Source: G11 sp947167445 (GTDB taxonomy: Bacteria > Bacillota > Clostridia > Lachnospirales > Lachnospiraceae). Taken from it: 64,000 bases of DNA. The DNA lies in contig CAMVID010000016.1 of assembly GCA_947167445.1 (NCBI GenBank), positions 13,438 through 77,437 on the forward strand, given 5' to 3'. The translations under genes and the position numbers were made by a program. The notes under the pieces are model-generated. The model saw only the letters and a program-made list of their open reading frames with translations. It was not told the DNA's origin and searched no databases. Of this stretch, positions 50,489-58,494 are shown piece by piece. Position 1 is the first letter of the stretch. Each line of letters opens with the position of its first letter.

Positions 50489-50613
50489 GAATCCACATTA
50501 TCCACATTTTTTAAACCTTTATCCACGGTTTAAGGATGTGGATTATTTTTGCCCAAAATACACCCTATTCACAAACGCGAACAGTTTTTTCCACATTATC
50601 CACATTATCCACA
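50489..50613. promoter_or_regulatory. DnaA-box cluster
   Basis: Exact TTATCCACA at 50498-50506, 50596-50604 and 50605-50613; near matches GAATCCACA (50489-50497), TTATCCACG (50519-50527), inverted TAATCCACA (50545-50537) and TTTTCCACA (50587-50595). Boxes abut head to tail as a pair (50489-50506) and a triplet (50587-50613). Lies between murC and the dnaD-like gene. It could be an origin-like, DnaA-titrating or DnaA-controlled promoter region. Confidence 0.85.
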
Positions 50614-50728
50614 ATCGTCGCAAACCCTTGATTTTACTGGGTTTTTCGGTATTTTTGCTATTCCATTTTCATAACCCTTATGCTATAATTCATTCTGCTA
50701 CACATAAAGAGGTTAGGTGAACACACAC

Positions 50729-51760
50729 ATGAATCAAATCAAAATTTATAAGGACGGCGAGGCTGACTATACCTCCATCTCAAATTTATTTATAGATGAG
50801 TATATGGCCGGCGCCAACGATGCACAGATAAAGATTTATCTTTATCTTGTGAGGGTAATGAGTTCTCGTTTACCCACCAGCGTTTCAGATATCGCTGACA
50901 AGTTTAACTACACCGAGAAGGACGTTTTACGTGCTTTAAAATACTGGGAGAAGAATTCCATACTTTCTTTAGATTTTGATGAGAACAAGTCACTTACCGG
51001 CATCCGCATGGAAGATCTTGTAAACAGGCGCAACAAGATTCTTACCATTGTTCCGAAGATTGCACCGGTAGTAACTCCCGAAATCAAAGAGGTGGAGGAA
51101 TCCGACATACCCGTTAAGCCGGTTTACACATCAGACGACCTTCTTGATTTCAAGAAATCATCAGACCAGTTGTTATTCGTTCTCGAGACCTATCTCGGAA
51201 AGCCTCTCACCGCTACTGAGGTGAAGACAATCATTTATATCTCAGAGGAGCTTCACTTCTCCGATGACCTGATTGATTACCTCGTTCAGTATTGTGTTGA
51301 GCAGGGCAAGAAGAGTTTCAGATACATCGAGACAGTTGCAATCAGCTGGGCAGAAGCCGGAATCACAACACCCAAGCAGGCTAAACGTCAGACCACCAAG
51401 TTTGATAAATCCGTATACGAGATAATGAACGCTCTCGGCAAATCCACATCTCCCACAAACAAGGAGATGGAATTCATCAACAGATGGACCAAGGAATTCG
51501 GATTTGGCAAAGATGTTATAATAGAGGCATGTGAGAGAACAGTTCTCGCAACAGACTCTCACCGTTTCGAGTATGCAGACGGAATCTTGACAAGCTGGAA
51601 CACCTCAGGTGTCAAGAGAAAAGAAGACATCGTTACACTCGATGAGATGTACCGCAAGAAGAAAACTACACGCACCGTAACTAATAACAAGTTTACTCAG
51701 TACCAGCAGAATTCTTACGATTATGAAGCTCTTGAGAGGGAACTTTTGAGCTATCAATAA
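50729..51760 (+). CDS. DnaD/DnaB-like replication initiation protein
   Basis: 343 aa from ATG 50729 (AGGTGA 8 nt upstream; GTG at 50717 is the alternative). N-terminal winged helix (LPTSVSDIADKFNYTEKDVL, about residues 50-70), then two tandem DnaD/DnaB C-terminal modules ending in the YxxxI..W pattern: FRYIETVAISWAEAGITT (about residue 195) and FEYADGILTSWNTSGVKR (about residue 285). Inferred to help load the replicative helicase with the next gene's product. TATAAT near 50686 gives a possible promoter; DnaA boxes lie just upstream. Confidence 0.85.
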   Translation: MNQIKIYKDGEADYTSISNLFIDEYMAGANDAQIKIYLYLVRVMSSRLPTSVSDIADKFNYTEKDVLRALKYWEKNSILSLDFDENKSLTGIRMEDLVNRRNKILTIVPKIAPVVTPEIKEVEESDIPVKPVYTSDDLLDFKKSSDQLLFVLETYLGKPLTATEVKTIIYISEELHFSDDLIDYLVQYCVEQGKKSFRYIETVAISWAEAGITTPKQAKRQTTKFDKSVYEIMNALGKSTSPTNKEMEFINRWTKEFGFGKDVIIEACERTVLATDSHRFEYADGILTSWNTSGVKRKEDIVTLDEMYRKKKTTRTVTNNKFTQYQQNSYDYEALERELLSYQ

Positions 51761-51787
51761 AGAGAGGGAGATATAGGGGTACCATCC

Positions 51788-52762
51788 ATGGCGTTAAGTA
51801 ATTTGCAGTATAACACTATCCTTAGGGAATACGACGAGACCCGCGACAGGAACAGACGTATTCTCGAGAAAAGACGTGCGGCTATTTATAACGAACTTGA
51901 CGGTTACAAAGCCTTAGACGAGGCCGTTGCATCCACAAGTATGGAATACGGTCGTAAGCTCATGGGCGGAGATTCAAATGCTTTATCCGATCTCCACTTT
52001 GCGCTTACCACGCTTAAGGACTCCAAATTGCAGCTTTTGAAGGCGGGAGGATATCCTGAGGATTATCTTGCGCCTGTATACGATTGTCCTGACTGTCAGG
52101 ATACCGGTTACATCGACGGCCGCAAATGTCATTGCTTCAAGCAGCGTATGATTACCATGCTCTATGAGCAGTCCGGAATCAAAGACTACATTGAAGAGAA
52201 CAACTTCGATACTCTTTCCGAGGAATTCTATGAGGGCCAGGATTTGGAGAACTTCAGAGCAGCTGTTTCATCCTGCCATGAGTTCATCAATAACTTCCCC
52301 GAAGGAGCTCCCAATCTTTTCCTGTACGGAACCGTAGGGACCGGCAAATCCTTCCTTTCCGGCTGCGTGGCAAAAGAGCTTATGGACAAGGGCTACAGCG
52401 TTGTTTACTTCAGTGCTATCCAGCTCTTTGATCTCCTTTCGAATTTTGCGTACTCAAAAAAGGACAAGGATTCTCTTTACAATCCTTACGAAGACTTGTA
52501 TAATTGCGATTTGGTAATAATCGATGATTTAGGCACCGAGATTGCCAACAACTTTGTTACATCCAAGTTATTCCAGTGTTTAAACGAGAGAATGCTTCGG
52601 GGCAAATCCACAATTATCTCCAGTAATCTTGCTTTGGAGGAATTGAAGGAATTTTACTCAGACAGAATTTTCTCAAGAATAACTGCCAAGTTTACTTTCC
52701 GTAAGCTTACCGGCCCGGATGTACGCTTACTTATTAAACGAAAACTAAACACCAGAAAGTGA
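51788..52762 (+). CDS. Helicase loader, DnaI/DnaC-like AAA+ ATPase
   Basis: 324 aa. N-terminal Cys cluster YDCPDCQDTGYIDGRKCHCF (about residues 97-116), likely zinc-binding as in DnaI; AAA+ core with LFLYGTVGTGKSFLSGCVAK (Walker A, about residue 178) and DLVIIDDLGTE (Walker B, about 245). Loads the hexameric helicase at the origin or at stalled forks. It follows the dnaD-like gene by 27 bp and precedes prs by 9 bp. AGGGG lies 8 nt upstream. Confidence 0.92.
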   Translation: MALSNLQYNTILREYDETRDRNRRILEKRRAAIYNELDGYKALDEAVASTSMEYGRKLMGGDSNALSDLHFALTTLKDSKLQLLKAGGYPEDYLAPVYDCPDCQDTGYIDGRKCHCFKQRMITMLYEQSGIKDYIEENNFDTLSEEFYEGQDLENFRAAVSSCHEFINNFPEGAPNLFLYGTVGTGKSFLSGCVAKELMDKGYSVVYFSAIQLFDLLSNFAYSKKDKDSLYNPYEDLYNCDLVIIDDLGTEIANNFVTSKLFQCLNERMLRGKSTIISSNLALEELKEFYSDRIFSRITAKFTFRKLTGPDVRLLIKRKLNTRK

Positions 52763-52771
52763 GGATCTCGT

Positions 52772-53959
52772 ATGGCAGTTAGGGAAGAGAAACGAAATCT
52801 CGAGACAATTCCCGTTGGCTCCTTAAGGCTTATACCCTTAGAGGGTTGCAAACCTTTAGGTGAGAAAATTGACAGTTACCTTGTTAAATGGAGAACAGAA
52901 AGAGAAAGCGAGCATAAAGACAGCCTGGCCTTCTCAGGATATCAGCGCGACTCCTATATCTTAGGAGCAAAGGTTCCCCGTTTCGGTACAGGTGAAGCAA
53001 AAGGAACCATCCTTGAATCTGTTCGAGGCACCGACCTTTACCTTTTGGTCGATGTAGCAAACTACTCTCTTACCTATTCACTTTGCGGACATGAGAATCA
53101 CATGTCCCCTGACGATCACTACCAGGATCTGAAGCGTATAATCGCTGCAGTAGGCGGTAAGGCTCGTCGTATTACGGTAATCATGCCTTTCCTTTATGAG
53201 AGCCGTCAGCATAAACGTACTGCCAGAGAATCACTTGATTGTGCATTGGCTCTTCAGGAGCTTGTAAATATGGGCGTAGACAACATCATCACCTTTGATG
53301 CTCACGACCCCAGAGTTCAGAACGCTATACCTCTCCACGGTTTCGAGACGGTACAGCCTGCATATCAGTTCATTAAGGGTCTTCTGACCCACGTACACGA
53401 CCTTCAGATTGATTCCGATCATATGATGGTTATAAGCCCTGATGAAGGCGGAATGAGCAGAGCAATTTACATTGCCAACGTTCTTGGCCTCGACATGGGT
53501 ATGTTCTACAAGAGAAGAGATTACACCAAGATAATAAACGGACGTAATCCAATTGTTGCTCATGAGTTCCTCGGAACCAGCGTAGAAGGCAAGGACATGA
53601 TTGTCATCGATGACATGATTTCCTCCGGAGACTCAATGCTTGAGGTTTGCGCAGCACTTAAGCAGCGCAACGCAAACAAGATCTTTGTCTTCACAACCTT
53701 CGGCCTCTTCACCAACGGCCTCAAGCGTTTCGATGAAGCTTACGAGAAGGGCATCATCGACAGAGTCCTTACAACAAACCTGATTTACCAGACTCCCGAG
53801 CTTTTAAGCCGTGAATGGTACATCAACTGCGACATGAGCAAGTACATCGCTTACTTGATTGACACACTTAATCATGATTCATCAATAAGCGATCTTCTCA
53901 ATCCCAATGAAAGAATTCAAAGTATCGTACAAAGATATAAAAATGGAGAACTGGCGTAA
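52772..53959 (+). CDS. prs: Ribose-phosphate pyrophosphokinase (long form)
   Basis: 395 aa, about 75 longer than typical Prs because of an N-terminal extension and insertions. Catalytic/flexible loop region FLYESRQHKRTARESLDCAL, VDNIITFDAHDPRVQN and the PRPP loop DMIVIDDMISSGDSMLEVC identify the family. Makes PRPP from ribose-5-phosphate and ATP. Ends the dnaD-dnaI operon; its TAA (53957-53959) lies in the loop region of the terminator. The class of this long form in Lachnospiraceae is not certain. Confidence 0.88.
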   Translation: MAVREEKRNLETIPVGSLRLIPLEGCKPLGEKIDSYLVKWRTERESEHKDSLAFSGYQRDSYILGAKVPRFGTGEAKGTILESVRGTDLYLLVDVANYSLTYSLCGHENHMSPDDHYQDLKRIIAAVGGKARRITVIMPFLYESRQHKRTARESLDCALALQELVNMGVDNIITFDAHDPRVQNAIPLHGFETVQPAYQFIKGLLTHVHDLQIDSDHMMVISPDEGGMSRAIYIANVLGLDMGMFYKRRDYTKIINGRNPIVAHEFLGTSVEGKDMIVIDDMISSGDSMLEVCAALKQRNANKIFVFTTFGLFTNGLKRFDEAYEKGIIDRVLTTNLIYQTPELLSREWYINCDMSKYIAYLIDTLNHDSSISDLLNPNERIQSIVQRYKNGELA

Positions 53960-53975
53960 GCCGGTTCTCTTTTTT
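53946..53975 (+). terminator. Intrinsic terminator of prs
   Basis: Arms GAGAACTGGC (53946-53955) and GCCGGTTCTC (53960-53969), loop GTAA, then TTTTTT. The prs stop codon TAA sits in the loop. Confidence 0.9.
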
Positions 53976-53979
53976 ATAT

Positions 53980-54110
53980 CTTTCCTTCCTGCTTAGGTTA
54001 CACATTCTATCTGCCCATAGGAGTGGCGTCAACCCTGCGAAGCACCGCTTCGCGGCTATGGGGTTGACACTCTCTCCCATGGGCAGATTCTTTGTAATCA
54101 AGCAGGAAAG
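53980..54110. repeat. Long imperfect palindrome C (family 2)
   Basis: Outer arms CTTTCCTTCCTGCTT and AAGCAGGAAAG, middle ATCTGCCCATAGGAG with CTCCCATGGGCAGAT, core TCAACCCTGCGAAGC...GGGGTTGA (54029-54067, 39 nt). The core is the reverse complement of the palindrome D core with one difference, while the arms differ in sequence but keep pairing. Confidence 0.85.
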
Positions 54111-54191
54111 GGAAATTATGCAATCAGCCGGGGCGGATTTCGCCGGCCGAAACTTGCCTAAGGAGAATTTCGCCGCCCTAAACTTGTCGGA

Positions 54192-54313
54192 GGCGGATAA
54201 AAATCAGAAAATCGAAAATTTATATGCTTGTTTTTGTTGTTATGTTAACTTGGTTTCCTCTGTGATGCTCCAAAAAGCAGATAAAATTAGCGTTTTCTTG
54301 ATTTTTATCCGCC
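54192..54313. repeat. Repeat element E2 (family 3)
   Basis: Ends GGCGGATAAAAATCA (54192-54206) and TGATTTTTATCCGCC (54299-54313), a perfect 15-bp inverted repeat. Interior holds TTTATATGCTTGTTTTTG, TTATGTTAAC and ATAAAATTAGCGTTTT, matching E1. Preceded (54137-54191) by two imperfect copies of an ATTTCGCC...AAACTTG unit of about 33 bp. Confidence 0.75.
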
Positions 54314-54350
54314 TTTTTCAACCTTTCTTGAACTCCAAGTCCTAAAAAAA

Positions 54351-54471
54351 GCGGATAAATTTCGGGTTTTCGCCAATTTTATATGCCTCGCCCTTTCATG
54401 ATCCCATGTTATGTCAACCATTCAACCCCAAACAAGCATATAAAAAAGCCAATTTCTTATTTTTTATCCGC
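54351..54471. repeat. Repeat element E3 (family 3, inverted)
   Basis: Ends GCGGATAAATTT (54351) and ATTTTTTATCCGC (to 54471). On the minus strand the order TATATGCTTGTTT, GGTTGACATAACATG, ATAAAATTGGCG matches E1. Inverted relative to E2, 37 bp away. Flank 54472-54520 is an inverted match to the flank of E2. Confidence 0.75.
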
Positions 54472-54570
54472 TCCGAGCGGCAAATTCGTCCTCCGAAAGG
54501 CGAAAATACCGGTCATCCTAGCCAGAAGAGGTGATGAAACCCTGCATCCGGCTGCCTTCGGCAGCCATTT

Positions 54571-54697
54571 ATTCATTCCCGCTTGGCTATATAGAATCTG
54601 CCGGGAAAGGGTTGTCAACCCCGTAGCCGCGAAGCGGTGCTTCGCAGGGTTGATAGCCCTTTCCCGGCAGATATAATCATAAGCGCTGGGAATGAAT
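54571..54697. repeat. Long imperfect palindrome D (family 2, inverted copy of C)
   Basis: Outer arms ATTCATTCCC and GGGAATGAAT, middle ATCTGCCGGGAAAGGG with CCCTTTCCCGGCAGAT, core 54615-54653. It ends 4 bp before the convergent 54701 gene. A separate GGCTGCC-TTCG-GCAGCC tetraloop hairpin lies at 54550-54566. Confidence 0.85.
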
Positions 54698-54700
54698 ATA

Positions 54701-57235
54701 TTAGTTCTCCGTAGGCTTGTTGTAGGTGATGAAGTTGTTGCCGTTGGCGGCGAACCAGTTGCTTGCCTCGCTCATGTCCTTCTTTGAGAGAGTGCCGGAA
54801 ACGGGATCCATGATTACAACAGCAATTTCGTTAAAGCCTGTGATAAGGACTGCCTCTCCGCTGTCAAGCATTGCCATTACGGGAATATCCTTGTTTACGT
54901 AGTAAAGAACCGCATCCAAAGGACAGCCGGTAAGGTCCAGAACGTCCATGTCAAGAAGAGTATCCTTAACGATGCTGTAAGGAGTCTTGCCAAGGGAAAG
55001 CTCTGTGGCTGTATTTCGCACTATACCCTCTCTTGCAAGAATGGTATCAAGGCAAACCGAAACACTGTTGCCATCCCCCTCTATGGGAGTTGCTGTTATG
55101 GCCATAATCTGGTTTCTGGATGATCTGTTTCCTTTGACGAAAACGTAGTCACCCCGGTCGTTAACCACAACGCCCGAAGCTGCATAGGCCGCATTGATTG
55201 CATGAGCCGCGGATGAATAGATTCCTCTTAAGCCCTTCATGGAGTATGCGTAGTAGAGGGTTTCATCCCTCTCAACCATCTTCATGTTTATATTTCTGCT
55301 GCCCTCGAAGATTATCTCCTTGGGGCTTCTTACCTGAATTGCCTTCTTGCTAATGGTGTTCTTGAAAAGAATTCCGTAGCAGGTCTTAAAGGTCTCGGAG
55401 GTGTAGCTGATGACATTGTTGATTCCGCCACCTGCTTCACTCTTATTTACAATCTGATCGTCGGATACGGATTCATAGCCCGTATCTCCTTTTTTCTTAA
55501 CCCTGTGAAGGACTATCTGATTGCCTTCGATGTCGCCGGAAACCACATAAATATCAGCGGGGTTATAGGTCTTGAGAATGGCACCGGCGGTGTTTCTTAT
55601 GTATATGGCATACATGGGGAACACAATGTTTCCGGAGGCATCCTTTATGATGTCTGAACTGTGGGCCATACCATAGATTAAGTCTTCCCCGATAAAGCCC
55701 AAAGGATATACATAGTCACCCTCTTCGGAATCTATGGCCGCTGTGGAGTGGGTCTCCAAATCCATGAGAAGCAGTTCGTCGCAGTTGTATGCATTATCTG
55801 AAGTTTCCCAGACAATCATCTTGCCGCTTTCGGATACAAACAAGGCGTCATCACCGGTCTGCTCCATCATGATGTCAAAGTTCTTGCTCTTGATATCGAT
55901 GGCGTAAGTGGTTCTGCCAAGGATGATAAAGAGAGTATCTTCCTTGTTGATGTAATGCAAATCCTCCATCTCATTAAGGAGAATGTCAGGGGATTTGTCA
56001 TAGGGGATGAAAGCCTCCTCCTCGATGGTATTCAATGAAGCGTCATAGTCAAGAATCTCGATGCCCACTTCACCCTCGTGGTTTCCCCTGTTCATATATC
56101 CGTAGACGATAAATCTGGCGTTGCCTGTCTCGTCAACGCTTATCATCTTCATGTCATGCTTCTTGTAGGCATTTCTGTCGTCAAGCTCGTTTCCCTCCAT
56201 AAAGCTGTAGAGAATTGAAAGCTTGTTATCTGAAACGCTGTACTCAAAAAGTCTTCCGTAGTTTTTGAAAACCACAATGTTTCCGGTTTCACTTTCGGTA
56301 ATCTTGAAATCGGAACCGATTACTCCAAGGTCCAGCCTGTTGTTGTCAATTCGAATGTTGTCGGGATTAAGAATCTGCTCAACGTTTCTCTCGAAATCCA
56401 GGAGATACATTCGATTTTCCGTATAGCGGATTCGATAGTACTCCTCCGTGTAATAGATGACCCGGGCTTCGCCCTCGCCGCTTGCAACATAGTATCCCAA
56501 AGTTACGTTAGTCACGTTACTGGAAATCTGGGTTACTGTAGGCACAGGCTCGGTGAGTCTTACGACCCCCGTATCTCCCCAGGTAACCTGGAAGAATTTG
56601 GATTTGATATTAACCTTGGCAAAAGTCGAATTATCTCCTGTGGGACCGGACTCCAGGTATTTTCTGATGGACTGGGCTTCCTCTCTGTCAAAGGTCTTGG
56701 CGCTGAAATCCTTGGCGAAATCCACGCACTCCTTAAGATGACAGTCGTCGGTCCATATGATTCTGGTGTAGTAACGCACAACCGCATTACCAATATCCAC
56801 AAGGAAAATCAGACTGTACTCCGTATCTTCCTTAATAAGGTCTTTTACAACGTAATCAAACATAACACCGGTATCGGTGGTGTTAAAGTCCGTTACCTGT
56901 GTGCTCTCAATAAGACGCTCCCCGGCCACATCCCTGACTTCGTAGGTGATGTCTCTTATATCGCTGCCAAAATCGTCTATCTCTACACTGCCGGCTCTCT
57001 CGGCACCAAGAATGGTCATGGTGCTTCTCTCGTAGGCATTGTTCATGACCCCGGCATACCCGTGAAGGCAGTTATACCTCTCCCCTTCGTTAACCATGTA
57101 CAAAAGGGGATAGGTGGCCTGTCTCATCTCGGATGTCAGGTCATTGCTGCCTCGGTTCATGTACTTTCCGAGCACAATAATTGCTATTATAAATGTCAGG
57201 ATAAAAACCCCGGTTTTTATAAGAATCTGTTTCAT
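54701..57235 (-). CDS. Membrane-anchored protein with degenerate C39-like domain
   Basis: 844 aa. N-terminal anchor (LIKTGVFILTFIIAIIVLGK), a large strand-rich extracytoplasmic region (residues 30-720) with repeated short blades (YGRLFEYSVSDNKLSILYSF, YVYPLGFIGEDLIYGMAHS) resembling a beta-propeller, and a C-terminal papain/C39-like segment LTGCPLDAVLYYVNKDIPVM then AVLITGFNEIAVVIMDPVSG. The usual His before AVL is Glu, so peptidase activity is doubtful. Last gene of the MoxR-DUF58 operon, overlapping the previous stop (TAATG). Confidence 0.72.
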   Translation of the reverse strand: MKQILIKTGVFILTFIIAIIVLGKYMNRGSNDLTSEMRQATYPLLYMVNEGERYNCLHGYAGVMNNAYERSTMTILGAERAGSVEIDDFGSDIRDITYEVRDVAGERLIESTQVTDFNTTDTGVMFDYVVKDLIKEDTEYSLIFLVDIGNAVVRYYTRIIWTDDCHLKECVDFAKDFSAKTFDREEAQSIRKYLESGPTGDNSTFAKVNIKSKFFQVTWGDTGVVRLTEPVPTVTQISSNVTNVTLGYYVASGEGEARVIYYTEEYYRIRYTENRMYLLDFERNVEQILNPDNIRIDNNRLDLGVIGSDFKITESETGNIVVFKNYGRLFEYSVSDNKLSILYSFMEGNELDDRNAYKKHDMKMISVDETGNARFIVYGYMNRGNHEGEVGIEILDYDASLNTIEEEAFIPYDKSPDILLNEMEDLHYINKEDTLFIILGRTTYAIDIKSKNFDIMMEQTGDDALFVSESGKMIVWETSDNAYNCDELLLMDLETHSTAAIDSEEGDYVYPLGFIGEDLIYGMAHSSDIIKDASGNIVFPMYAIYIRNTAGAILKTYNPADIYVVSGDIEGNQIVLHRVKKKGDTGYESVSDDQIVNKSEAGGGINNVISYTSETFKTCYGILFKNTISKKAIQVRSPKEIIFEGSRNINMKMVERDETLYYAYSMKGLRGIYSSAAHAINAAYAASGVVVNDRGDYVFVKGNRSSRNQIMAITATPIEGDGNSVSVCLDTILAREGIVRNTATELSLGKTPYSIVKDTLLDMDVLDLTGCPLDAVLYYVNKDIPVMAMLDSGEAVLITGFNEIAVVIMDPVSGTLSKKDMSEASNWFAANGNNFITYNKPTEN

Positions 57236-58494
57236 TATTTCCTCATGGAAGCGGCAAAGCCGTTAACTGCTGCCACATCTTCCGCGCTGCAGGATTTAAG
57301 TCCGTATCTTGCAGCCTCATATATTGTTGCAAATTTATCGGAAATCTCGGAATCAAAAATCGCATCAAGGCATTGCCTTGCGGACAGGTATTCCAGAGCA
57401 GTTCCCGTTTTTTTCTCTATTATAATCCTTCTTTTCGCAATCAGTTTTGCATATGTGCGCCTTATTCTGGCATTATTGGACAGATCAAAAAGTTTGGGCC
57501 TGTCCTTTCTGCTCTGCCTTGTCTGCTTTAGGCTCTCCGTATGCTCTCTTACGTTTATATCATTATATTCCAAAGGCCTTGTGATTTCTCTTGAAAGCAT
57601 CTTTCTTATGGCCTTTACAATCATCTTTGCCACTATCCAAAGGGCCGCCAGGAATGCCACAAACATGGCTATGGTAACAACGGTTTCAAGGGCTCTCCAA
57701 AAGATTGCAAGAAGGCTGTTATCATCCGTCGGCATCTGAGGCATCATGGGCTGTTCAGCCACCACCTCTTCGGTCACTTCTTCAGTAACCTCGTAAACCT
57801 CTTCCTTGGGAAGCAGAGAGATGATAAAAATCAAAAATCTCTTTATTGCATTCCCGATATAGGCCATCACATCATTCATAAAGGTGGTGCCCGTGCTGAC
57901 CATAAGAACTAACGCCGCAAATATGGTATATCCTGTAGCCATCTTTACGCCGACGCCATAAATCTTTCTCTCCTGAAGCTTAGTCTCACCTATCCTGTTA
58001 AGCTTCACAAACATTGTATACCTGTCAAGGTAATAGACAATAAAATACAGTGAAAGAAAGCCCACAAAGCAATACATTATAAAGAGACTTCTCGCGCCAT
58101 CTCCGTAATGTGTGCAAAGCAGTGTAAGTCCAAGAGCCGCAATGCCTGCCCCAACAGGGGGTATTGGAGATTCCGACGCATCATCATTTTTCTTTCTGAC
58201 CCCAAAGGACACTGCCACATAAATAACAAGAATCAATGCGAAGCACACCCACTCCTGCCAGTTAATTCCGATAACTTTAAGGCCCATAACCCAAAGAGCA
58301 GGCAGCGCCAAGTGGGCTGCAACAAAGGCTAGGGGTTTTCTGACCTTAAGCCTTACAAAGTACAAGCCATAAGGAAAAACTGCCATGACAATTAAGGCCA
58401 GCGGTTTTACCTCCACCTCAGGAAATAAAGCGTATGCGGCCGATATGAATATACCTGCAAAAAGAAAATTCATTAGAATCGTCAGGAAACTCAT
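57235..58494 (-). CDS. Polytopic membrane protein of the MoxR-DUF58 operon
   Basis: 419 aa with about eight hydrophobic helices: seven in residues 1-220, an acidic/Glu-Val linker (YEVTEEVTEEVVAEQPMMPQ), one more helix (about 265), then a basic cytoplasmic tail with DUF4129-like features (IRRTYAKLIAKRRIIIEKKT, SARQCLDAIFDSEISDKFAT). Such genes, normally transglutaminase-DUF4129 fusions, accompany MoxR-DUF58; no transglutaminase domain is visible here. Stop of DUF58 touches this start (TAGATG). Confidence 0.75.
   Translation of the reverse strand: MSFLTILMNFLFAGIFISAAYALFPEVEVKPLALIVMAVFPYGLYFVRLKVRKPLAFVAAHLALPALWVMGLKVIGINWQEWVCFALILVIYVAVSFGVRKKNDDASESPIPPVGAGIAALGLTLLCTHYGDGARSLFIMYCFVGFLSLYFIVYYLDRYTMFVKLNRIGETKLQERKIYGVGVKMATGYTIFAALVLMVSTGTTFMNDVMAYIGNAIKRFLIFIISLLPKEEVYEVTEEVTEEVVAEQPMMPQMPTDDNSLLAIFWRALETVVTIAMFVAFLAALWIVAKMIVKAIRKMLSREITRPLEYNDINVREHTESLKQTRQSRKDRPKLFDLSNNARIRRTYAKLIAKRRIIIEKKTGTALEYLSARQCLDAIFDSEISDKFATIYEAARYGLKSCSAEDVAAVNGFAASMRK

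Noticed and set aside
50489..50613. Chromosomal replication origin (oriC)
   Set aside because: DnaA boxes are real but dnaA/dnaN and a defined unwinding element were not seen; kept only as a DnaA-box cluster.
54111..54570. Small coding genes in the 54 kb gap
   Set aside because: Frames there lack ribosome sites and known domains and run through repeat elements E2 and E3.
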